From: Betaproteobacteria bacterium
GTDB taxonomy: Bacteria > Pseudomonadota > Gammaproteobacteria > Burkholderiales > CAIKXV01
Reading direction: 5' to 3'
Assembly (NCBI GenBank): GCA_947458835.1
Contig: CANHBC010000011.1
Location: 1 to 35,599 of the forward strand
DNA: 35,599 nt
In this document: positions 20,796-29,181 of the stretch, in pieces
How positions within the stretch are numbered: position 1 is the first letter of the stretch
Layout: every line of letters begins with the position of its first letter
Notes under the pieces: model-generated
What the model was told of the DNA's origin: nothing
The model's input: only the letters and a program-made list of their open reading frames with translations
Databases searched by the model: none
Made by a program: the position numbers and the translations under genes

Positions 20796-21604
20796 TCGTT
20801 GCGCTCGACCTCGGCAACACACGCGTGAAGTGGGCCGTCCATCCGGGCGGGACGCCGGTTGCCGACCGCATCCTGGGTAGCGGCGCCGTCGCCCCGGAGG
20901 CGATCGAGTCGCTGCCCGGGCACTGGTCGGCCTGGGGGCTGCCGGACGAGGTCGTGGCCTGCAGCGTCGCCGGGTCGGTCGCGGAGGCGGCGGTCGAGCG
21001 CATGGCGCACTCGCTGGCGGTGCCGCTGCGCCTGCTCCGCCCGGTCGCGCAGGCCGGCGGCGTGTCGAACCTGTACGGCGCACCAGCCTCGCTCGGGGCG
21101 GACCGCTGGGCGGCGCTGGTAGGCGCGCGCGCGCGCGTCGGCCCGGGTGTCCCGGCGCTGGTCGTGGATGCCGGTACCGCGATGACGGTGGATGCGTTGT
21201 CGGCCGACGGCCGTTTCCTCGGCGGGCTCATCGTGCCCGGCCATGACCTGATGTGCGCGTCGCTCGCGCGGGGCACGGCACGCCTGCCCTCCGCCTCCGG
21301 GCGCTACGTACCGTTTCCGCGCTCGACCGACGACGCGATCGTCAGCGGGGCGCTGCAGGCGATGGCTGGCGCGATCCTGCGTACGCGACAGGCGATGCTG
21401 GACGCGGGCGAGGGCGCGCCGGCGCTGCTGTTGACTGGCGGCAGCGCGCCGCTGCTGGCGCCGCTGCTGGAGGGGCTGGCCGTGCGGCAGGTACCCCTGC
21501 TGGTCCTGGAAGGAGTGCTGGTGCTTGCCGCCGAGGTTCGATCCGATGAGGCTGCCGGGGGATCGCCCGAGGCCGCGCAGCGCGTGGCTGGAGGGACACG
21601 ATGA
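20792..21604 (+). CDS. coaX: Type III pantothenate kinase
   Basis: MIVALDLGNTRVKWAV, SLGADRWAALVGAR, VVDAGTAMTVDAL, GGLIVPG; 4-bp overlap with birA. Confidence 0.95.
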   Translation: MIVALDLGNTRVKWAVHPGGTPVADRILGSGAVAPEAIESLPGHWSAWGLPDEVVACSVAGSVAEAAVERMAHSLAVPLRLLRPVAQAGGVSNLYGAPASLGADRWAALVGARARVGPGVPALVVDAGTAMTVDALSADGRFLGGLIVPGHDLMCASLARGTARLPSASGRYVPFPRSTDDAIVSGALQAMAGAILRTRQAMLDAGEGAPALLLTGGSAPLLAPLLEGLAVRQVPLLVLEGVLVLAAEVRSDEAAGGSPEAAQRVAGGTR

Positions 21605-22020
21605 TCCGCTGGCTCGTCGCTTCGCTGCTCATCGCGAACCTGCTGTTCGGTGCGCTGGTCGGCTTCGGCGATCCGGAGCGCAGCCCGGACGCCCAGATCC
21701 TCGAACTGCAGATGAACGCCGACAAGGTGCGGGTGGTGGGAGGCGGTCAGGACCAGCCGGCACCGCCGACCGGCGGCGCTCTGTCTTCTGCCTGCCTCGC
21801 GTGGGGACCGTTCAGCGCGGCCGATGCGTCGCGTGCGCGCGAACTGCTCGCCGGGCTCGTGTCGGCCGAGGCGGTCTACTCGCGCGAACTCGTGGCGCCA
21901 GGCGGTGGCATCCAGTGGCTGGTGCGCGAACCGGGCGAAGCGGTGATGACGAAGGTCCTCGAACTCAAGCAGGCGAACTTCCCCGACAGTGCCCTGGGCG
22001 CCATCGAGTGCCCCCGGTAG
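21601..22020 (+). CDS. SPOR-like domain protein, membrane anchored
   Basis: N-terminal TM MIRWLVASLLIANLLFGALVG; CLAWGPFSAADASRARELLAGL...; 4-bp overlap with coaX. Confidence 0.65.
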   Translation: MIRWLVASLLIANLLFGALVGFGDPERSPDAQILELQMNADKVRVVGGGQDQPAPPTGGALSSACLAWGPFSAADASRARELLAGLVSAEAVYSRELVAPGGGIQWLVREPGEAVMTKVLELKQANFPDSALGAIECPR

Positions 22021-22040
22021 TGACCGGCCTGCGTCGGTGG

Positions 22041-22058
22041 CCGGGCAGCTGCGCCCGG
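22041..22058. terminator. Putative hairpin after birA-coaX-SPOR operon
   Basis: CCGGGC-AGCTGC-GCCCGG. Confidence 0.35.
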
Positions 22059-22097
22059 AAGCGCAGGCCCGGGCACCGGAGCGGCGGACGACGGCCG

Positions 22098-22343
22098 TCA
22101 GGACTGGACTGAACGTGGCCGGAACAGCGCGACGACCTCCGGCGCGCAGGCGGTACTCATCTCGATCGCCTCGTCGCGCAGCCGCGCTTCCATCCGCGTC
22201 GGCGGCAGGGCGGGGTGGAACAGGTAGCCCTGCATCAGACCGCAGCCGCACGACAGCAGGAAGTCGCGCTGGCTGGGGATCTCCACGCCTTCGGCGACCA
22301 CTTCCGCGATGATCCGCCCGGTGCCGGACTCGCTGCTGCTCAT
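22098..22343 (-). pseudogene. C-terminal remnant of an EAL-domain protein
   Basis: RIIAEVVAEGVEIPSQRDFLLSCGCGLMQGYLFHPALPPTRMEARL resembles the last part of EAL domains (AEGVE...GYLF..P); the rest of the domain is absent. Confidence 0.68.
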
Positions 22344-22507
22344 GTCGTGACGCCTGACCGCGCAATCGCCGTCGAGGAAACGTGAGGGTACGGGAACGTG
22401 GGGTGGCTGCGGACGCGCTGGACAGGCCATGCGCTCGCCCATGGGGCCACTCGATGCGGTAAACCGACCGCGCGCGGCTGCGTTTTTCGTCGCAGGAGAT
22501 ACCCGTC

Positions 22508-22924
22508 ATGCTGCCTGACCCTGCACCGCCGAAGCGAGTTCGTGACCTGGATGTCGCGGCGATCACGGGCGCGGCGTACGCCAGGCCGTCGCGTGTTCCA
22601 GCAGCAGCCTTGTCCGGGCTGCGCGGCCTGCTCCTGGCAGCGGCACTGACTGCACTGGGCGCGGGCTGTGCGTCCGCGCCCAGCCAGCTTGGCCGCACCG
22701 AGCGGCTGCCCGAAGGCACGCTGCCGCCCTCGAAGGAGGTCGGGCCACCGGTCAACATCCAGCCCGCTCCGCTCGCCCGCGACGAGTACCGGGCCGTGCT
22801 GCGCGCACCCGTGCCTTTCCACTCGCCCTTCTATGGCCGCGGCTGGTACGGGCCGCGGTGCTTCGATCCCTACGGGTGCAACCACTGGCGTCCAGGCTTC
22901 GGGCTGCACTATCGCGTGTTCTGA
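22508..22924 (+). CDS. Putative lipoprotein of unknown function
   Basis: LLLAAALTALGAGCASAPSQ lipobox-like; start may be internal. Confidence 0.5.
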   Translation: MLPDPAPPKRVRDLDVAAITGAAYARPSRVPAAALSGLRGLLLAAALTALGAGCASAPSQLGRTERLPEGTLPPSKEVGPPVNIQPAPLARDEYRAVLRAPVPFHSPFYGRGWYGPRCFDPYGCNHWRPGFGLHYRVF

Positions 22925-22967
22925 TCCGGCACGGCCGCCCGGGTAGCCGGTCGGCCGTGCCTGGGCG

Positions 22968-23474
22968 CTAGAGGCGGCGGATCCGGTCCAGCAGCGCAGT
23001 GGTGGAGCGCTCGTGGACGAACGGGATGGACACCACCCGCCCGCCACGCGCGCGCACGCCCTCTCCGCCGACGATCTTCTCGACCGGCCAGTCGCCGCCC
23101 TTGACCAGCACCTGCGGTCCGATCGCCTCGATCAGTTCCAGCGGGGTGTCGGCGTCGAACCATGTCACGAGGTCGACGCACTCGAGCGCCGCCATCACCG
23201 CCATCCGGTCGGTGAGCGGGTTCACCGGGCGGTCGTCGCCTTTGCCGAGGCGACGCACCGAGGCGTCGCTGTTGAGTGCCACCACCAGCGATGCACCCAG
23301 GGCTCGCGCCTGTGCGAGGTAGGTCACGTGGCCCCGGTGCAGCAGGTCGAAGCAGCCATTGGTGAACACGACCGGATCGGGGAGCGCTGTCGCCCGTAGC
23401 GCAGCTTCCGCCGGTGCGCACAGCTTGCGCTCGAACGCGGGCACGGCCGGCACTGCCGCGGGCTCGGCCGGCAT
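22968..23474 (-). CDS. rfaE2: D-glycero-beta-D-manno-heptose 1-phosphate adenylyltransferase
   Basis: [82 protein letters not shown]. Confidence 0.93.
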   Translation of the reverse strand: MPAEPAAVPAVPAFERKLCAPAEAALRATALPDPVVFTNGCFDLLHRGHVTYLAQARALGASLVVALNSDASVRRLGKGDDRPVNPLTDRMAVMAALECVDLVTWFDADTPLELIEAIGPQVLVKGGDWPVEKIVGGEGVRARGGRVVSIPFVHERSTTALLDRIRRL

Positions 23475-23478
23475 CCGG

Positions 23479-24372
23479 TCAGGCCGCGGCGGGTGCAGAC
23501 ACGGACTCGCCGGCGGCGGCGTTGAGTGTCTTGCGGTAGCGGTTCAGCGCCTGCACGGTTTCGAAGCTCTGGCCGAGCAGCGTCGACAGCTTCTTCAGGA
23601 TCGAGCCGACCACCTTGCCTTCCCAGTCGCGGTCGAAGCGGATCTGCTGGTCGAGCCAGTGCTCCAGCCACGCGGGGTCGGGCAGGCGGCTCTGCACCGT
23701 GTCGTTCGGGAACAGGGCCTTGGCCACGTGCAGGTTGGTCGGATGCAGCGCCTGCCCGGTGCGGCCGGCCGATGCCATCAGGACACCGACCTTGGCGAAG
23801 GCGCGCCGCGCGTCGTCCCCGAGTCGCTCGATCGCCTGCTGCATGTAGCGGAGGTAGGCGCCGCCGTGGCGTGCCTCGTCATGCGACACCAGCCGGTAGA
23901 TATGCTGAATCACCGGTTCGGTGTGCCACTCGGCCGCGCACTGGTACCACTGGGTCAGCCGCAGTTCGCCGCAGAAGTGCAGCGTCAACGTCTCGAGGTA
24001 CGGTGCCGGGTCGAACTCGAAGCGCACCGCGTGCAGCTCCTCCTCGGTCGGCAGCAGGTCGGGGCGGAAGCGGCGCAGGTACTCCATCAGCACCAGCGAA
24101 TGCTTCTGCTCCTCGTAGAACCAGACCGACATGAACGCAGAGAAGTCGCTGTCGTGGCGGTTGTCGCGCAGGAACATCTCGGTGGCCGGCAGCGCCGACC
24201 ACTCGGTGATCGCGTTCATCTTGATCGTGCGCGCCTGCTCGTCGCTGAGCCGCGCGGGGTCGAACGAATCCCAGGGGATGTCCTCGGCCATGTTCCAGCG
24301 GACTTTCTCCAGCTGGCGGAAGATCTTCGGATAGAGCATCGGGAGGTTCAGTCGGAAAGTCGGGCCCGCCAT
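23479..24372 (-). CDS. Ferritin-like diiron protein, soluble acyl-ACP-desaturase-like
   Basis: Two ExxH motifs in helical context: [17 protein letters not shown] and [16 protein letters not shown], plus conserved-looking Glu in other helices; overlaps the litR 3' end by 25 bp. Confidence 0.72.
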   Translation of the reverse strand: MAGPTFRLNLPMLYPKIFRQLEKVRWNMAEDIPWDSFDPARLSDEQARTIKMNAITEWSALPATEMFLRDNRHDSDFSAFMSVWFYEEQKHSLVLMEYLRRFRPDLLPTEEELHAVRFEFDPAPYLETLTLHFCGELRLTQWYQCAAEWHTEPVIQHIYRLVSHDEARHGGAYLRYMQQAIERLGDDARRAFAKVGVLMASAGRTGQALHPTNLHVAKALFPNDTVQSRLPDPAWLEHWLDQQIRFDRDWEGKVVGSILKKLSTLLGQSFETVQALNRYRKTLNAAAGESVSAPAAA

Positions 24373-25277
24373 TCGCCCAGGGCGGTGATGATCTGCTCAA
24401 GGCCGCGCAGCACTTCGATGCCTTCGCCCGGGGTGCGGGCACGCAGCATCGCATCGCCGCCGACCCACAGCGCGATGCGCGCCGGGAGCATCTCGCGCAG
24501 TTCACGGATGCTGCCAGTAGCCAGCCTCGCCGGGAAGGCTGCGCTGAACGAAATCGCGACGATGTCCACGTCATGCGCCAGCGCGGCGGCGACGATGTCG
24601 GTACCCGGGGTCTCGACCCCGAGCGGCACGCAGTAGACGCCCTCGAGCGTGAGCAGCGCCTCGGCCATGAGCAGCCCCATGCCGTGCTGCTCGCCCGGCA
24701 GGGTGGTGAGCAGCACGCGCGGCGAGTGACCGCGCAACTGGATGCTGGCGATCGCGTTGCGCAGCAGCCCCTGCATCTGTTCGGTGTACAGGTGCTCCTC
24801 GAACACGGCGATCTCGCCACGTACCCAGGCGTTGCCGATCGCGCGGTTCAGCGGCACGACGATGTCCAGCACGAAGGTGCGCAGGCCGTCGCGCAGCAGG
24901 TTCTGGGTCAGCCGCTGGCGCAGTTCGAGCGACTTGTGCGTGCGCACCAGGTTCATCAGTGCCTCGACGTCCGGGCTGTGCGCCGGACTCTCGGCTTCGT
25001 TGCAGAGCGCATTGAGCTCGTCGATCGACTTGCCGATGATCTTGCTCGGCCGGTGCCCCTGGTCGAGCAGGCGCTTGAGCAGGCGCAACTTGTCGACCTG
25101 ATCGGACGGGTAGATGCGCTCGCCGTGGGCATCGCGGTAGGGTTGCGGGAAGCCGTAGCGACGCTCCCAGACGCGCAGCGCGTCCTTGGACAGTCCGGTG
25201 TCACGTTCCACCGAGCTGATGTTGACCGGTGCGCGGTCGCCACCGATTTCTTCAGCGATCGAGTATTTCTTGTCCAT
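24348..25277 (-). CDS. litR: MerR-family transcriptional regulator with cobalamin-binding domain (CarH/LitR type)
   Basis: VNISSVERDTGLSKDALRVWERRYGFPQPYRDAHGERIYPSDQVDKLRLLKRLLDQGHRPSKIIG; W-VRGEIAVFE-EH (Wx9EH); GEQHGMG (ExHxxG). Confidence 0.9.
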   Translation of the reverse strand: MDKKYSIAEEIGGDRAPVNISSVERDTGLSKDALRVWERRYGFPQPYRDAHGERIYPSDQVDKLRLLKRLLDQGHRPSKIIGKSIDELNALCNEAESPAHSPDVEALMNLVRTHKSLELRQRLTQNLLRDGLRTFVLDIVVPLNRAIGNAWVRGEIAVFEEHLYTEQMQGLLRNAIASIQLRGHSPRVLLTTLPGEQHGMGLLMAEALLTLEGVYCVPLGVETPGTDIVAAALAHDVDIVAISFSAAFPARLATGSIRELREMLPARIALWVGGDAMLRARTPGEGIEVLRGLEQIITALGEWRARLSD

Positions 25278-25284
25278 GCTTCTG

Positions 25285-25313
25285 ATTAGACACCGGCACT
25301 GGGAATTGAACAA
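25285..25313 (-). promoter_or_regulatory. Predicted promoter of litR (-35 TTGTTC, 17-nt spacer, -10 TCTAAT)
   Basis: Minus strand TTGTTC AATTCCCAGTGCCGGTG TCTAAT, 7 nt before ATG. Confidence 0.45.
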
Positions 25314-25335
25314 TCTACCTGATGCGGGTGATACT
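25306..25335 (+). promoter_or_regulatory. Predicted promoter of the rightward cluster (-35 TTGAAC, 18-nt spacer, -10 GATACT)
   Basis: TTGAAC AATCTACCTGATGCGGGT GATACT; shares dyad ATTGAACAAT with the divergent -35. Confidence 0.4.
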
Positions 25336-25347
25336 GACTAGGACAAA

Positions 25348-25515
25348 ATGGTTGTATGGATGGGAAATTCCGAGCGGCATCCCGACCGGCGATCCAGGGG
25401 GCGCTTCCGTCCGGAGCGGCCGGTGCGACCGATCCGGATGGTCCGACCGATCCGGCCGGTCCGACCGCTGTCCCGGCCAGAGCGCCGGCTCCCGGGAGAC
25501 CGGCGCCGCGAATGA
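25348..25515 (+). CDS. Possible Arg/Pro-rich leader peptide (55 aa)
   Basis: AGGACAAA-ATG; MVVWMGNSERHPDRRSRGRFRPERPVRPIRMVRPIRPVRPLSRPERRLPGDRRRE; overlapped by other open frames. Confidence 0.2.
   Translation: MVVWMGNSERHPDRRSRGRFRPERPVRPIRMVRPIRPVRPLSRPERRLPGDRRRE
25427..25462. repeat. Two tandem 18-bp units GACCGATCCGG(AT/CC)GGTCC plus partial third
   Basis: GACCGATCCGGATGGTCC / GACCGATCCGGCCGGTCC / GACCGCTGTCC... Confidence 0.75.
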
Positions 25516-25614
25516 TGCAGCACAGTCGGTGCCCGCGCAAACGCGCTCGATTACCATCGCCGGTCACCCGGCGTCGGGTGCAGCAGTTCGTCATCACCAG
25601 AAGGATCCACGCGG

Positions 25615-27027
25615 GTGCACCAGACAACGATAGCAGTAGTGGGCTCCGGCATATCCGGACTGGCAGCCGCCTGGTTGCTGCGCGACCGGTACCGGGTCAC
25701 CCTGTTCGAGGGCAGCGACCGCCCGGGCGGCCATACCAACACCATCGACGTCGAAGTCGATGGTCTTCGCTTTCCGGTGGACACCGGCTTCCTGGTGTTC
25801 AACGAACGCACGTACCCGAACCTGATCGCCCTGTTCGACCTGGTCGGGGTGCCGTCGGTTACCAGTGACATGTCGTTCAGCGTCTGCGTCGATTCGCCCC
25901 GTCTGGAATGGGCCGGTACCTCGGTCGCTTCGCTGTTCGCGCAGAAGCGCAACCTGCTGAGGCCGCGTTTCTGGGGGATGCTCGCGGACATCCTGCGATT
26001 CAACCGCGAGGCGCCCGCTTTCGTCGAACCCGATCCGGCCCGTCCGATGGACCTCGGCACCTGGCTCGAGCGCGGCCGGTACGGGCGCGCATTCCGCGAC
26101 TGGTACCTGCTGCCGATGGCCGCGGCGATCTGGTCCTGCCCGGTCGATTCCATGCGGGCCTTCCCGGTGGCGAGCTTCATCCGCTTCTTCGTCAACCACG
26201 GGCTGCTGCAGGTCACCCGCAGGCCGCGGTGGATGACGGTCACCGGCGGCGGCCGGGAGTACGTGCGCAGGCTGTGCGCCGACCTGCCGGACGTACGCCT
26301 GTCCAGTCCAGTGGAACGCGTACGCCGGCTCGCCCAGGGCGTGGAGGTCACCGCAGGCGGCCGGGTCGAGCGCTTCGACCAGGTGGTGCTCGCCTGCCAC
26401 AGCGACCAGGCGCTTGCCGCGCTGGCCGACCCGTCGCCGGACGAGTCGGCGTTGCTCGGCGCAGTGCGCTACCAGCCCAACGTTGCGTGGCTGCACACCG
26501 ACGCTTCGTTCCTGCCGCGGTCGAAAGTGGCCTGGGCTGCGTGGAATTACGCCGGTGGCGGCGCACCGGACCGCACCGGTGCCGATTCACCGGCGGCGGT
26601 CGGTGCGGCCGCGCCCGGCCCGACCGATGCCTGCGGCTCGGTCAGCGTGACCTACCTGATCAACCGCCTGCAGCCGCTGCCGACCGCGACGCCGGTGATG
26701 GTCACGCTGAACCCGCATCGGCCGGTCGATCCCGCACAGGTGATCCGGCGCATCGAATACGCGCATCCGATGCTCGACGCGCCGGCACTCGCCGCCCAGC
26801 AGAGACTGCCGCCCATCCAGGGCGTCAACCGCACCTGGTACTGCGGGGCCTGGACCGGCTACGGCTTCCACGAAGACGGGTTGAAGTCGGCGATCGCGGT
26901 GGCCGAAGGGCTGGGCGTGCTGGCACCGTGGGCGCCTGCCGTGCCTGCCGGTGAGCCGGCGTCGGTGCCGGCGTCGGACATCGCCGGGGTGCCGGCCGAA
27001 CGCCCGGCCGTGGCGACGGCCGGATGA
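25615..27027 (+). CDS. FAD/NAD(P)-binding oxidoreductase (flavin amine-oxidase-like)
   Basis: GTG start with AGAAGGA RBS; TIAVVGSGISGLAAAWLLRDRYRVTLFEGSDRPGGHTNTIDVEVDGLRFPVDTGFLVFNERTYPNL. Confidence 0.9.
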   Translation: MHQTTIAVVGSGISGLAAAWLLRDRYRVTLFEGSDRPGGHTNTIDVEVDGLRFPVDTGFLVFNERTYPNLIALFDLVGVPSVTSDMSFSVCVDSPRLEWAGTSVASLFAQKRNLLRPRFWGMLADILRFNREAPAFVEPDPARPMDLGTWLERGRYGRAFRDWYLLPMAAAIWSCPVDSMRAFPVASFIRFFVNHGLLQVTRRPRWMTVTGGGREYVRRLCADLPDVRLSSPVERVRRLAQGVEVTAGGRVERFDQVVLACHSDQALAALADPSPDESALLGAVRYQPNVAWLHTDASFLPRSKVAWAAWNYAGGGAPDRTGADSPAAVGAAAPGPTDACGSVSVTYLINRLQPLPTATPVMVTLNPHRPVDPAQVIRRIEYAHPMLDAPALAAQQRLPPIQGVNRTWYCGAWTGYGFHEDGLKSAIAVAEGLGVLAPWAPAVPAGEPASVPASDIAGVPAERPAVATAG

Positions 27028-27911
27028 CTGCGGCGGCTGCGGGCGGCGGTTGCGCACCGTTGGGACGGAGGGCGACGGGTTCCGCCGCGTGGTCGCCGGC
27101 GATCTGCAGCGGCTCGGTGATCCATCGTCGATTCACACCGGTCGCCCACGCGTTCCGCTACCCGGCGTTCTTCCTGCGGTTGCCGCTGACCTGGCTCGAT
27201 GGCGGGCCCGAGGCGGGCCGTCCCCGGCTGTTCAGCGTCGACCGCTTCAACCTGTTCAGCCTGATGCGCCGCGACTACGGTCCGCGCGACGGCTCGGCGC
27301 TCGCACCGTGGATCCGCGGGCTGCTGCTGGACAACGACCTGCCGCAGGCCGATGGCGAGGTGGTGCTCTACACCCTGCCGCGCGTGCTCGGCCATGCATT
27401 CAATCCGGTCAGCTTCTGGATGTGCCACGACCGGGCCGGACGGTTGCGTGCGGTCCTGTGCGAGGTCAGCAACACCTTCGGCGAGCGCCACAACTACCTG
27501 GTGGCCCGCCCCGATGGCGGCGCGATCGGCACCGGGATGGCGCTGCAGGCGCGCAAGGTATTCCATGTGTCGCCCTTCTTTCCGGTGGACGGCGAGTACG
27601 TTTTCCGGTTCCATGCGGATCAGGCGCGTTGCCTGTTCAGGATCGACTACCAGTGCGTCGGCGTGCCGCAGCTCGAGACGTCCCTGTCGGGCGCGGCTGC
27701 ACGGCCGACCGACTTCGGGCTGCTGAGCGCCTTCCTGAGGCTGCCGTGGCTGATGGCCGGGGTGATCGTGCGCATCCACCTGCAGGCGTTCAGGCTGTGG
27801 TTGAAGGGCGCGGTCTTCCATCGCAAGCCGCTGCCGCCGGTCGAGCCGACGACGCGCTCGGCGACGGCGGGTTCCGACGGGTTACACCAGAAAGGTTCCA
27901 CGAATGACTGA
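27024..27911 (+). CDS. DUF1365 family protein
   Basis: SVIHRRFTPVAHAFRYPAFFLRLPL...LGHAFNPVSFWMCHDRAGRLRAVLCEVSNTFGERHNYLV...ARKVFHVSPFFPVDGEYVFRF. Confidence 0.92.
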   Translation: MTAAAAGGGCAPLGRRATGSAAWSPAICSGSVIHRRFTPVAHAFRYPAFFLRLPLTWLDGGPEAGRPRLFSVDRFNLFSLMRRDYGPRDGSALAPWIRGLLLDNDLPQADGEVVLYTLPRVLGHAFNPVSFWMCHDRAGRLRAVLCEVSNTFGERHNYLVARPDGGAIGTGMALQARKVFHVSPFFPVDGEYVFRFHADQARCLFRIDYQCVGVPQLETSLSGAAARPTDFGLLSAFLRLPWLMAGVIVRIHLQAFRLWLKGAVFHRKPLPPVEPTTRSATAGSDGLHQKGSTND

Positions 27912-29181
27912 AGTCACTGTCGAGCAGTCGCGCGAAGGCGATGCGCGGCCGGTCACCGACCAGGAGACGATACGGCGCATCCGCGCAGCCATGCCTCCGG
28001 CTGGCCAGCTGTTCATCCGCGTGCTCGACCAGTTGCGCGTCGGACGCCTCGACCTGGTGACGCCCGAGGGCGAATGGCTGTCCTTTGGTGGAAGCGAATC
28101 CGGTCCCCACGCCACGCTCACGCTGCGCACGTGGCGTGCCGCCGAGGACATCCTGCGCACCGCCGATATCGGGCTGGCCGAGGCATACATGGCCGGCGAC
28201 TGCGACATCGACCGGCCGGCAGACCTGCTGACGGTGGCGCTGCTCAACCAGCGGCATATCGAGCGCGCCTTCTACGGCCACTGGCTTGCGGTGCTCTGGT
28301 ACCGGCTGCGCCACTGGTCGCGGGCGAACACGCGCTCGGGCAGCCGCCGCAACATCGTGGCCCACTACGACCTGGGCAACGAGTTCTACCAGTTGTGGCT
28401 CGACCCGACCATGAGCTATTCGTCGGCCTGGTTCGACGGCAACCTGACCCAGCCGCTGGAGCGCGCGCAGCAGGCGAAGTACGAGCGCATCCTCGACCGC
28501 CTCGGGGCCAGGGCCGGCGACCATATCCTCGAGATCGGCTGTGGCTGGGGTGGATTCGCCGAGGTAGCCGCGCGGCGCGGCTGCAGGGTGCGCGGCATCA
28601 CGCTGTCTCCCGCCCAGCTGGAGCATGCGCGGGCGCGCATGGCCTCGGCCGGGCTGTCGGGTCTGGTCGAGCTGTCGTACACCGACTACCGCGACATCGG
28701 GGGGCAGTACGACCACGTGGTATCGATCGAGATGTACGAGGCGGTGGGCGAGCGGTTCTGGCCGGCCTACTTCAAGGCGATCCGCGACCGCCTGAAGCCG
28801 GGCGGGCGGGCGGTGATCCAGGGCATCACGATCCACGACGAGGTGTTCGGACGCTACCGGCGCGGCACGGACTTCATCCAGCAGTACGTTTTCCCCGGCG
28901 GCATGCTCGCATCTGAGGGCGCGTTCGCCAGGGCCTGCGCCCGCGCCGGCCTGCGGCAGCACCCGAGCGCCTCGTTCGGTCGCGACTATGCCGAGACGCT
29001 GCGCCGCTGGCTCAAGGCATTCACCGAGGCTGAGCCGCGGGTGCGCTCGCTCGGGTTCGACGACCGCTTCATCCGCATGTGGCGGTTCTACCTCTGCTAC
29101 TGCGAGGCGGGCTTCGACGCCGGACGCACGGACGTGCTGCAGTTCGAGCTGTCGCGACCGGCCGACGGGGCGGTGCGGTGA
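27904..29181 (+). CDS. Cyclopropane-fatty-acyl-phospholipid synthase-like SAM methyltransferase
   Basis: NIVAHYDLGNEFYQLWLDPTMSYSSAWF, ILEIGCGWGGFAEVAA, GITLSPAQLEHA, SIEMYEAVGERFWPAYF. Confidence 0.94.
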   Translation: MTEVTVEQSREGDARPVTDQETIRRIRAAMPPAGQLFIRVLDQLRVGRLDLVTPEGEWLSFGGSESGPHATLTLRTWRAAEDILRTADIGLAEAYMAGDCDIDRPADLLTVALLNQRHIERAFYGHWLAVLWYRLRHWSRANTRSGSRRNIVAHYDLGNEFYQLWLDPTMSYSSAWFDGNLTQPLERAQQAKYERILDRLGARAGDHILEIGCGWGGFAEVAARRGCRVRGITLSPAQLEHARARMASAGLSGLVELSYTDYRDIGGQYDHVVSIEMYEAVGERFWPAYFKAIRDRLKPGGRAVIQGITIHDEVFGRYRRGTDFIQQYVFPGGMLASEGAFARACARAGLRQHPSASFGRDYAETLRRWLKAFTEAEPRVRSLGFDDRFIRMWRFYLCYCEAGFDAGRTDVLQFELSRPADGAVR

